This document shows, piece after piece, positions 1 through 5,501 of a stretch of DNA of 6,723 nucleotides; position 1 is the first letter of the stretch; every line of letters starts with the position of its first letter. Source of the DNA: JBCDCU01 sp039180865 (GTDB taxonomy: Bacteria > Pseudomonadota > Alphaproteobacteria > Rhizobiales > JACESI01). Location of the stretch: the NCBI GenBank assembly GCA_039180865.1, contig JBCDCZ010000250.1, forward strand, positions 1-6,723, given 5' to 3'. The position numbers were made by a program, and so were the translations under genes. The notes below the pieces were generated by a model. The model had not been told where the DNA came from, made no database searches, and saw only the letters and a list, made by a program, of their open reading frames with translations.

Positions 1-181
1 CATTAAAGGAAACGACGCCAGCGGATGGAACGAGACCGGCAACAGCCTTCAGGAGCGATGATTTTCCCGTCCCGTTCGGGCCGATCACAACATTCAAGGC
101 ACGCGCGGCAAGCTCGACGCTGACGTTCTGAAGAACCCTGACAGAGCCATAGTCAACGCCAATATCCTCGAGTTTCAGCAT
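1..181 (-). CDS. ABC transporter ATP-binding protein, FecE/BtuD type (partial, N-terminus only)
   Basis: This is the ATPase that would power the adjacent FecCD-type permease on the cytoplasmic face of the inner membrane. Only the first 60 codons lie in the window; the gene continues past the left edge. The visible part begins MLKLEDIGVDYGSVRVLQNV. Tyr11 sits where the adenine-stacking A-loop aromatic residue is expected. A clear Walker A motif, GPNGTGKSS, spans residues 34-42 with Lys40. The Q-loop, signature and Walker B motifs are outside the window. The ATG at 181-179 overlaps the permease stop by one base (TGATG), and an AGGA lies about 10 nt upstream inside the permease gene. Translation is therefore probably coupled to the permease. 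The ABC ATPase call is secure; assignment to the siderophore/cobalamin subfamily rests mainly on the neighbouring genes. Confidence 0.93.
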   Translation of the reverse strand, partial: MLKLEDIGVDYGSVRVLQNVSVELAARALNVVIGPNGTGKSSLLKAVAGLVPSAGVVSFN

Positions 182-1230
182 CACCAGAATGTCCTTTTGT
201 TGCGCAGGATGAGAATGAAGAGGAAAGGAACGCCGATCAGAGCAGTGACGATACCGATGGGAACAACCGTTCCCGGCGAAATGAGCTTCGACAGGATCGA
301 CGCCCCCGCCATTATAATGGCGCCTGCAATCGCGGACATCGGCAGAAAGATGCGCTGATCGTCGCCCACCAGCATGCGCGCGATATGCGGTGCAACGAGG
401 CCGACAAAACCGATCGTCCCGACGAATGAGACAGCACCTGCCGTCAAAAGAACCACAACGATGAAGACACGAATGCGCAAAGCCTCCACATCGACGCCAA
501 TGCTTCTTGCGCGGTCATCCCCGAGCCTGAGGGCCGTTAGCCGCCATGTGTCCGGCAAGAGTGCCACAACACCAACGAATGTCAGCAGCGCCGTGATCGG
601 CACATTCGTCCAGTTGGCTTTTAACATCGACCCAAAGAGCCAGAAGACGATTTCCTGCAGGACTTCCGGGGATGCGATGTATTGCACCATCGATTGCATC
701 GACTGGAAGAGAAACAGTGTTGCGATACCGGCAAGCACCATGATCTCGGCCCGCATGCCGCGCAGTCTCGCAAAGCCATAGACGATGATCGCCGCTACGG
801 AGGCCATGGCAAAGGCGAAGACCGGAACGGTGAAGTCCGGGACAATTGGAAACTGAAAGCCGGAGACAATCGCAAGGGCTGCCCCGAAACCAGCCGCCGC
901 CGAGAAGCCAAGCGTATAGGGGCTTGCTAGCGGGTTGCCGAGGATCGTCTGCATATGGGCACCCGCAAGTCCCAATGCTGCCCCGACCAGCAAAGCCATC
1001 AAGGTCATGGGCAAGCGGATTGCATAGACAATTGCATGGGTCGCCCGATCCGCACTCTCGGGAAACAGCAGCGCCAACACCACTTCCCTCACCGAGAGAA
1101 AAGCGGGGCCAACCAGAATGTCGGCGGTGACAACAACAAGCAGTATCGCGAGGCTGATAATCAGCCACGCGACCCGGCGTGCCATCAGGCGTTGATAGAT
1201 CATATCCATGAGCGGAAAAGGGGGCGGCAT
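181..1230 (-). CDS. FecCD/BtuC-family ABC transporter permease
   Basis: This is the inner-membrane permease of a type II ABC importer for ferric siderophores, heme or corrinoids. The protein is 349 residues from the ATG at 1230, which is normal for the family, with about ten hydrophobic segments spread along its length. Family hallmarks include an RLP motif near residue 72, a following glycine-rich stretch (LVGAALGLAGAHMQ, then GNPLASPYTLG), and the cytoplasmic coupling region GFVGLVAPHIAR at about 274-285. The C-terminus has the usual VVPIGIVTALIGVPFLF pattern. The common second arginine of RLPR is Met here. Only one permease gene lies between the binding-protein and ATPase genes, so a homodimer as in BtuCD is expected. 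A GTG at 1233 directly precedes the chosen ATG and could serve instead; a GGGG Shine-Dalgarno-like run lies 7 nt upstream of the ATG. Later in-frame ATGs lack a ribosome site. The start lies 19 nt after the binding-protein stop, inside a strong hairpin. Confidence 0.95.
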   Translation of the reverse strand: MPPPFPLMDMIYQRLMARRVAWLIISLAILLVVVTADILVGPAFLSVREVVLALLFPESADRATHAIVYAIRLPMTLMALLVGAALGLAGAHMQTILGNPLASPYTLGFSAAAGFGAALAIVSGFQFPIVPDFTVPVFAFAMASVAAIIVYGFARLRGMRAEIMVLAGIATLFLFQSMQSMVQYIASPEVLQEIVFWLFGSMLKANWTNVPITALLTFVGVVALLPDTWRLTALRLGDDRARSIGVDVEALRIRVFIVVVLLTAGAVSFVGTIGFVGLVAPHIARMLVGDDQRIFLPMSAIAGAIIMAGASILSKLISPGTVVPIGIVTALIGVPFLFILILRNKRTFW

Positions 1231-1241
1231 CACACCGCCCC
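1221..1241 (-). promoter_or_regulatory. GC-only hairpin enclosing the permease start codon
   Basis: On the minus strand GGGGCGG (1241-1235) pairs perfectly with CCGCCCC (1227-1221) around the 7-nt loop TGTGATG. The loop contains the permease ATG (1230-1228) and also the alternative GTG. The GGGG that would act as Shine-Dalgarno is locked in the 5' arm. The binding-protein stop codon (1252-1250) lies only 8 nt upstream of the stem, so a ribosome terminating there would open it. Role inferred: translational coupling and lowered permease output relative to the binding protein, and perhaps protection of the 3' end of the upstream message. The pairing is seen directly; the regulatory role is not tested. 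Confidence 0.6.
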
Positions 1242-1249
1242 ACTTCGCT

Positions 1250-2353
1250 TTATCGGAGTTTCGTCATGTAAGCGCCATCCGCGTCAATCGGCAGGTACTC
1301 ATCGAAGAAACGCGTCAGCGTTGCCTGGGGATCGACGTCTGCAAAAGCATCGGGATAAAGCGTTTTCGCGATGTATTGCAGCATGGCGTAGTCATAGAGC
1401 GTCCGCGCTCCACCGTGGTAAAGTCCGTGGACTTCCCCTTGCTTGATGGCATCAATCGTTTCCCAGCCAGCGCGGGAGAGATAAGGCTTCATGCGTGCAT
1501 GTGTTTTCTCGGGATCGATACCGGGTCCCATGACAACAGCGTTCTCACGACCGACCCATCCGGAGCCTGCGATGAACACCACGTCCGGGCTCTTGGCGAT
1601 GACATATTCCGGATTGAGCGGTGCCCATTTCCCAACCTGATTGAGGGCAATGTTATCACCGCCCGCAATGCCGATCATCTTGCCCCACATATGGTCGGTA
1701 TAGGTGTTGCCGTATTCGTTCGGCCCCTTGTTGCCGAGTTCCACATAGACTGTCTTCTTCTCGCCACCTGCCTTTGCAATGCGCTCTTCAATGTCTTTTA
1801 CGGCAGCCGCATATTCGTCTGCGAGTTTTTGCGCCCGCTCCTGAGCATTGATGATCTTCCCGATCATCAATGTGGATGCGACATGTTTCTCAACGCTTTG
1901 CGCGTTATAATCGGCTACGACAACCGGGATACCGGCATCCTCCAGCTTTTTGACGGAGTCGCCGAGAGCAGCATATTGCCATTGCGCGATGATGGCGACA
2001 TCCGGCCTTGAGGCGATGGCGGTCTCGATACTGAAGGTGCCGGCATCAACCTCACCGACATCTGTGATCTTTTCAATTGACGGTGCGGCTTTGGTGTAAG
2101 CCTGCCATTGAAGGTTGCGCCAATCGTGCCAGGCGGCGCGTGAGAGTGCGACGACACGGTCATAAGCATTCGGACCGCCAATTGCGAAGAAATCTTCAAA
2201 GTAAAATCCGAGAAGAATCCTCTTGGCATCTGTCGGAACTTCGACTGTACGGCCTACGGTATCTGTTACTTTCGTGGTTCCGGCATGAGCCGATACGGCG
2301 AGGAGAAGGCCCATGCCGAGTGCGGCAAGGCCCGTAACTGTTTTACGAAACAT
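1250..2353 (-). CDS. Periplasmic substrate-binding protein of a siderophore/heme/cobalamin-type ABC importer (FecB/BtuF-like)
   Basis: This protein captures the ligand in the periplasm and delivers it to the permease encoded next. It is 367 residues from the ATG at 2353. That start is chosen because it opens a clean signal peptide (MFRKTVTGLA, a hydrophobic core, then SAHA with cleavage expected after Ala24) and has AGGGA 7 nt upstream; an in-frame TTG at 2401 would only add a charged extension. There is no lipobox cysteine, so a soluble periplasmic protein is expected. The mature protein begins with the VTDTVGRTVEVP strand pattern typical of the Peripla_BP_2/TroA-like fold (residues 29-40) and continues with RILLG near 45. 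RPDVAII lies around 116-122, and a long helical linker (about 150-196) joins the two lobes. The second lobe holds MIGIAGGDNIAL (226-237) and SPDVVFIAG (255-263). Cargo is inferred from family and neighbours and is unresolved among iron chelates, heme and corrinoids. Confidence 0.93.
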   Translation of the reverse strand: MFRKTVTGLAALGMGLLLAVSAHAGTTKVTDTVGRTVEVPTDAKRILLGFYFEDFFAIGGPNAYDRVVALSRAAWHDWRNLQWQAYTKAAPSIEKITDVGEVDAGTFSIETAIASRPDVAIIAQWQYAALGDSVKKLEDAGIPVVVADYNAQSVEKHVASTLMIGKIINAQERAQKLADEYAAAVKDIEERIAKAGGEKKTVYVELGNKGPNEYGNTYTDHMWGKMIGIAGGDNIALNQVGKWAPLNPEYVIAKSPDVVFIAGSGWVGRENAVVMGPGIDPEKTHARMKPYLSRAGWETIDAIKQGEVHGLYHGGARTLYDYAMLQYIAKTLYPDAFADVDPQATLTRFFDEYLPIDADGAYMTKLR

Positions 2354-2365
2354 TGTTTGGTCCCT

Positions 2366-2422
2366 TGAGTTTGCAAGAGCGCGACACGCGCTCGTTTTCA
2401 ATTTTGAAAGGTTGCAAACTCA
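2366..2422 (-). promoter_or_regulatory. Intercistronic three-way-junction RNA structure upstream of the binding-protein gene
   Basis: Three nested perfect inverted repeats fill the gap between the DUF2946-like gene and the binding-protein gene. The outer arms are TTGCAAACTCA (2412-2422) and TGAGTTTGCAA (2366-2376), 11 bp. Inside them lie TTTCAA-AA-TTGAAA (2396-2409; 6-bp arms) and GAGCGCG-TGT-CGCGCTC (2377-2393; 7-bp arms). Almost every base is paired, leaving only two 2-nt linkers. The outer 5' arm contains the TGA stop of the upstream gene (2422-2420). The 3' arm ends one base into the AAGGGA Shine-Dalgarno of the binding-protein gene (2366-2361), leaving AGGGA free. A ribosome finishing the upstream gene would disrupt the outer stem. 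Possible roles are transcript stabilisation or processing, translational control, a DNA operator, or a dispersed palindromic element. I do not recognise it as a named RNA family. Confidence 0.65.
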
Positions 2423-2827
2423 GGCTGGCGGCGCCCGGCTTCGAACAGGGTTTTCATGATGAAAGGATTTAGGGAGATCAGATGCTGCAGACCAGATTAT
2501 GGCACCGTTTTCGAAGCAGACCGGCGTGTAACTCGCAGTGGGCGCAGGTAGAAATCCGACTTTGCCAAACGTCTGGCACCACCGGCAATCGGCATGCGTT
2601 TCAGCTTCTTCGTGGATCTTGCCGTCGGGCGTTACTTTGACCGTTTTGAACCCGGTCGGGGTACAAATAACGACCTCAATCAGATCGGCTTCTGTGTACC
2701 GGGTCGCGCCATCACCTTTCTCGCCGGGTAAGGCGACGCTGACGCTCGCCATAGACAATTGAACGAACAGCCAGACAAAAACTGGAAGCAGCGAGACAAT
2801 TCGAGATAGGCGCAAAGTGACCCGCAC
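2420..2827 (-). CDS. Small exported cysteine-containing protein, DUF2946-like
   Basis: The function is unknown. From the GTG at 2827 the protein has 135 residues. An N-terminal signal peptide or anchor (RVTLRLSR followed by a hydrophobic run to about residue 32) precedes a roughly 100-residue extracytoplasmic part. That part has four cysteines: Cys55, the pair Cys81 and Cys84 in CRWC, and Cys104. His72, His78 and the His123-His124 pair are also present. It ends in SRAPPA, resembling the R-x-PP-x terminus I associate with DUF2946 proteins, which are small secreted proteins often found near metal uptake genes. The assignment is by motif memory only. GTG is chosen because GGGGGA lies 6 nt upstream; the longest reading would begin at a TTG at 2884 inside the likely promoter. 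The gene is first in the uptake operon, 66 nt before the binding-protein gene. A metal-binding or redox role is inference from the cysteines and context. Confidence 0.72.
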   Translation of the reverse strand: MRVTLRLSRIVSLLPVFVWLFVQLSMASVSVALPGEKGDGATRYTEADLIEVVICTPTGFKTVKVTPDGKIHEEAETHADCRWCQTFGKVGFLPAPTASYTPVCFENGAIIWSAASDLPKSFHHENPVRSRAPPA

Positions 2828-2855
2828 GACGTACAATCCCCCAATGACAAGACTT

Positions 2856-2884
2856 AGATGACACGGACCAGAACAGACCGTCAA
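2856..2884 (-). promoter_or_regulatory. Candidate sigma-70-type promoter for the uptake operon
   Basis: On the minus strand TTGACG (2884-2879), a five-of-six match to the -35 consensus, is followed after 17 nt by TCATCT (2861-2856) as a poor -10. It would start transcription roughly 20-25 nt before the GTG start at 2827. The -35 is good and the position sensible, but the -10 is weak, so this is only a candidate. Confidence 0.3.
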
Positions 2885-2931
2885 TCACCGTACATTTGAC
2901 TAGTTTCCTCGCACGGCAGACATATTGCCGA

Positions 2932-2944
2932 TCAAGGATCTTGA
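2932..2944. repeat. 13-bp inverted repeat, candidate operator
   Basis: TCAAG-GAT-CTTGA is a perfect 5-3-5 dyad about 50 nt upstream of the candidate -35 of the uptake operon. It does not match the Fur, RirA or Irr box patterns I know. A dyad this short could occur by chance. Confidence 0.3.
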
Positions 2945-2960
2945 GTATTTACGCGGCTGA

Positions 2961-2972
2961 TTTTGCTCAAAA
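2961..2972. repeat. 12-bp inverted repeat TTTTG-CT-CAAAA
   Basis: A perfect 5-2-5 dyad lies in the same intergenic region, partly overlapping the A/T run of the terminator-like element. It could be a protein-binding site or simply part of the A/T-rich tail. No known regulator motif is recognised. Confidence 0.25.
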
Positions 2973-3000
2973 AAAGGCGCGAGAGCCGGATGGCCCGATC
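2969..3000 (-). terminator. Weak terminator-like element after the GST gene
   Basis: On the minus strand, past the GST stop (3029), GGGCC-ATCC-GGCTC can form a 5-bp stem with one G-U pair, and an alternative 3-bp GGC/GCC stem directly abuts a run of seven T (2975-2969). The T-run is convincing and the stems are not. It would separate the GST-side transcript from the uptake operon. Confidence 0.3.
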
Positions 3001-3028
3001 ACGTTCACTTTCGATTGAAACACCAACT

Positions 3029-3724
3029 TCAAGCCGCCGACCCTTCCGGGGGATTTGGAAGCCGGGGCCTGGTAAACGGCGTCTCGCCAAGACCTTCAGC
3101 GATGGCTGCTTTTGTGACGCTCGCCCGCGTCTCTAGTGCCTTTGCCAGATCCTCAAGGGCAGGAAATTGGCTGAGATCGAGCCATTTGGGGCCGGATTTC
3201 GGATAAAGCGCCGACCAGCGCAGAAGAGGCCCGGCATAAAGAGCAAGTGCCGACGGCGGTGCAAAGAGTGCGGGCTCGTCTCTAACCGCCTTATCGAGGA
3301 TGTCGAAGTGCTTGAGGATGCGCTTTGTCATCATTCCATGATGCACCTCAAACGTCTCCGGCGGCACATAGCGATCTGCATAAAAGAGCCGGATCAAATC
3401 GGCATGGACCGTGTTTGAAAGATAAAACAGCCAGCGCAGAAACGAGCCGCGCTTTTCATCCTCAATCGAAGGACCAAGACCGGAATCGGGATGGCGGTCG
3501 GCGAGCCAGAGAAGACAGGCGCCGGTTTCCGCCAAAACGCCGTCCGGCGTCACGAGACAAGGGATCAACCCGGTCGGATTGAGCGCCAGATAGTCCGGTG
3601 CCATTTGCGCTTCGCTCGCGCGGTCGACCAGGATTGTCTCATAGGCCAAGTCCGCTTCTTCAAGCGCAAGGCGCAGGATGAGCGAAGCATTGTCCGGCGC
3701 ATAATAGAGTTTGAGCCTGTCCAT
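3029..3724 (-). CDS. Glutathione S-transferase family protein
   Basis: This is a cytosolic protein of the thioredoxin-fold GST superfamily, 231 residues, close to the usual 200-230. The N-terminal domain (about 4-80) has the opening strand KLYYAP and the NPTGLIP loop (49-55) with the cis-proline at 55. The Glu66-Thr67 pair, where the gamma-glutamyl group of glutathione binds, is followed by the helix CLLWLADRHP. An all-helical C-terminal domain (about 90-215) follows. Compared with bacterial beta-class enzymes (PGACSL), the motif here reads PDNASL, so the catalytic-position cysteine is Ala13, with Ser14 next to it. It may therefore use Ser or Tyr, or act as a binding protein rather than a classic transferase. 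AGGA lies 9 nt before the ATG, and the LysE-family gene ends 30 nt upstream, suggesting co-transcription. The substrate is unknown. Confidence 0.9.
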   Translation of the reverse strand: MDRLKLYYAPDNASLILRLALEEADLAYETILVDRASEAQMAPDYLALNPTGLIPCLVTPDGVLAETGACLLWLADRHPDSGLGPSIEDEKRGSFLRWLFYLSNTVHADLIRLFYADRYVPPETFEVHHGMMTKRILKHFDILDKAVRDEPALFAPPSALALYAGPLLRWSALYPKSGPKWLDLSQFPALEDLAKALETRASVTKAAIAEGLGETPFTRPRLPNPPEGSAA

Positions 3725-3754
3725 TCTAGCGATCCTGTATTTCGTTCCTGATGT

Positions 3755-4369
3755 CTATTCGCGAACGGCAATCGTTCCCGCGACACCAACCATTGTGCAG
3801 GCCGACGTCCGGTTGAGGACTCTTTGTGCGCGAGGGGCCCTCAGCAAGCGGCCCGCCTTTGAGGCAGCAATCGCATATCCGAACAAGGAGCCCGCCCAAA
3901 TCAACACAATAAGCACAGACAGTTCGAAATAGGCCGCAATCGTAAGCGTCGTCACATCCATTACCGTCGGCAGCAACGCAATGTAAAATCCGACCGCTTT
4001 TGGATTTCCGAGAGGAAGCAGAAGGGCAATTCCGAAGGTGCGCCATCCTTCGCCTTTTTGAGGCGGCGGCGGTAAGGACACCGGCTTTGCGTTCCAGAGC
4101 CGATAGGCGAGATAAAGAAGATAGGCGATACCGGCCCATTTGATCACAATGAAGAGCGGACCAAGGGCGGCAGCAAGCGCGATCAATCCGGCAGCAGCGA
4201 TCGCAAACAGGATCAGGTCCCCCACAACGAGGCCGAAAATGAAGGGAGCCGTCCTTTTGACGCCCATCGTCGCACCCCTTACCGTGACCATGGCAACCGC
4301 CGGTCCGGGCGTCAGGGAATCGACCAAATAGATCAGGGCAAAGGCTAGCAGCGATTCTATTGGCAACAT
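3755..4369 (-). CDS. LysE/RhtB-family amino-acid exporter
   Basis: This is an inner-membrane exporter of amino acids or related small metabolites, 204 residues, the standard length. Family features include an N-terminal helix leading into SLTPGPA (18-24, the conserved PGP turn), the glycine-rich segment GATMGVKR (32-39) before the second helix, and the hydrophobic block around 43-90 ending LAYRLWNAK. A basic/proline linker (about 95-110) precedes LLLPLGNPKA (116-125, the conserved NPK), and the hydrophobic C-terminal half ends with KAGRLLR. About six hydrophobic segments are seen. The ATG at 4369 has a GGA 9 nt upstream; the EamA-family gene ends 66 nt upstream and the GST gene begins 30 nt downstream. 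The substrate cannot be read from sequence; homologues export lysine, threonine, homoserine and others. Confidence 0.92.
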   Translation of the reverse strand: MLPIESLLAFALIYLVDSLTPGPAVAMVTVRGATMGVKRTAPFIFGLVVGDLILFAIAAAGLIALAAALGPLFIVIKWAGIAYLLYLAYRLWNAKPVSLPPPPQKGEGWRTFGIALLLPLGNPKAVGFYIALLPTVMDVTTLTIAAYFELSVLIVLIWAGSLFGYAIAASKAGRLLRAPRAQRVLNRTSACTMVGVAGTIAVRE

Positions 4370-4391
4370 CGGTTCAATTCCGTTTTTCGAT

Positions 4392-4420
4392 CAGGCGCCT
4401 GCTGAGGCTAAAACGTTTAG
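4392..4420. repeat. Two adjacent short palindromes between the EamA and LysE genes
   Basis: CAGGCGCCTG (4392-4401) is a perfect 10-bp palindrome, and CTAAA-ACG-TTTAG (4408-4420) a 5-3-5 inverted repeat, both in the 66-nt gap before the LysE-family start. No T-run follows on the minus strand, so they do not form an obvious terminator. They might be operator half-sites or a small RNA fold. Confidence 0.3.
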
Positions 4421-4435
4421 GCTGGGTCCGTTTGT

Positions 4436-5359
4436 CTAAACCCGCCGTCGCATGACGAGTAAGCCCGCAGCAACGATCATCACCATGCCTGTGAGCGACA
4501 AAGGAGTCGGCGAAAGCCCGAAGAATGCGATGTCCCACAAGGCCACGAAGACGAGATAGCTATACTCAAACGTTGCAATCATTGCGGGCGGAGCCTTCTG
4601 GTAGGACGCCGCAAGCATGATCCCGATCGCAATCGAGAAACCTGCAAGAAGGGCAAGGACAAGCCAGTCGGACAGTCCGACGGACGACCAGGTCCCGAAG
4701 ATGTACGGGAAGGTTTCAGTCATCGTCTCCGGTGGCTGCACCAGGACTAGACCGATGCTGATCATAAACCCCGCGAGGCACATCGCGGTATTCAAAGAAA
4801 GCGCAAGGGCTGCGACCGGGACCGTCTGACACCGGGTCCGGGTGATGATGTGCGCTGTTGCATAAAAAGCCGCTCCAATCACCGGAAGAAGTGCGAAAGG
4901 AGAAAAGGCGTCCGTGCCCGGCTGCAAAAGGACGACAACACCGGCAAAGCCCAGAATAACACCGAGCCAGCCCATGCGCCCGACCGCCTCGCCGATCACG
5001 AAGGCGGAGAGGAGTGCCACGAAAATCGGCGCAATATAGTTTGCCGCTCCAACGGTGGAGAGCGCCAGAAACGGGATGGCCGAATAAAAGGCAAGGAAGG
5101 TTGTCGTCAGGCAGAGTGCGCGCAGCACAGGCCAGACTTTGAATGCTGACGAGAAGACCGACCGCAACTGCCCTTGCACTGCACCGACAGCAAGCAATGC
5201 GGGAAGCGCGATCAGGCCGCGAAGCGCGAAAATCTGCCAGAGCGTCAGGTCGCTTGCAAAAAGCTTGAAGACCAGATCCTGAACCGAGATCGTGAAAGCG
5301 GTCGCAACGATGAGAGCAATGCCCAATCGAAGGTTCCGGCTGGTTCCGGCATCGCTCAT
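4436..5359 (-). CDS. EamA/DMT-superfamily transporter
   Basis: This is an inner-membrane drug/metabolite transporter, 307 residues, the usual length for proteins with two EamA repeats. The first repeat covers about 12-146 and the second about 156-303. Ten hydrophobic segments are visible by eye. Typical features are LRGLIALPAL (46-55), FYSAIPFLALSTVGAANYIAP (91-111) and GEAVGRMGWLGVILGFAGVVVLLQP (123-147) at the end of repeat one. Their counterparts in repeat two are SYQKAPPAMIATFEYSYLVF (252-271) and the final helix ending LLVMRRRV, with positive residues on the cytoplasmic side. The ATG at 5359 is preceded by GGAG at a spacing of 5 nt. The substrate is unknown; relatives move amino acids, nucleosides, riboflavin or S-adenosylmethionine. 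The next gene downstream is another exporter-family protein. Confidence 0.92.
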   Translation of the reverse strand: MSDAGTSRNLRLGIALIVATAFTISVQDLVFKLFASDLTLWQIFALRGLIALPALLAVGAVQGQLRSVFSSAFKVWPVLRALCLTTTFLAFYSAIPFLALSTVGAANYIAPIFVALLSAFVIGEAVGRMGWLGVILGFAGVVVLLQPGTDAFSPFALLPVIGAAFYATAHIITRTRCQTVPVAALALSLNTAMCLAGFMISIGLVLVQPPETMTETFPYIFGTWSSVGLSDWLVLALLAGFSIAIGIMLAASYQKAPPAMIATFEYSYLVFVALWDIAFFGLSPTPLSLTGMVMIVAAGLLVMRRRV

Positions 5360-5391
5360 AATGGCTCCGGGATCTTCCGCGTGTCAGGGCT

Positions 5392-5428
5392 CAGGATTGC
5401 GAGTTCGATCACCGGCCCCGCAATTCTG
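5392..5428 (-). promoter_or_regulatory. Stem-loop in the ADH-EamA gap
   Basis: On the minus strand CAGAATTGCG (5428-5419) can pair with CGCAATCCTG (5401-5392), nine of ten positions matching. Two further inner pairs (one G-U) bring the loop down to 13 nt. It lies in the 142-nt gap, 32 nt upstream of the EamA-family start. No T-run follows, so it is not an ordinary intrinsic terminator. A role in processing, stability or as a binding site is inferred only. Confidence 0.4.
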
Positions 5429-5501
5429 GAAGCACTCTGACAGCCGAAACTGCAGCCGCCTTACCTGAAACCGACATGCGGACGCGCGGCCTTTCCCATG
5501 C

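Noticed and set aside
1208..2011. Long plus-strand open frame (267 codons) opposite the binding-protein gene
   Set aside because: It is antisense to a gene with signal peptide, family motifs and ribosome site; its translation shows no domain pattern. It is a shadow of codon bias.
2354..2401. Upstream TTG start for the binding protein
   Set aside because: It would add 16 residues ahead of a well-formed signal peptide and lie inside the three-way junction; the ATG at 2353 has a proper Shine-Dalgarno.
3009..3020. Small hairpin TTTC-GATT-GAAA just past the GST stop as a terminator
   Set aside because: The stem is only 4 bp, A/T-rich, and no T-run follows on the minus strand.
5391..5424. tRNA T-arm-like string GAGTTCGATCACC on the plus strand
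   Set aside because: The five bases on either side of the TTCGATC loop do not pair and no acceptor, D or anticodon arms can be found, so it is not a tRNA or an evident tRNA remnant.
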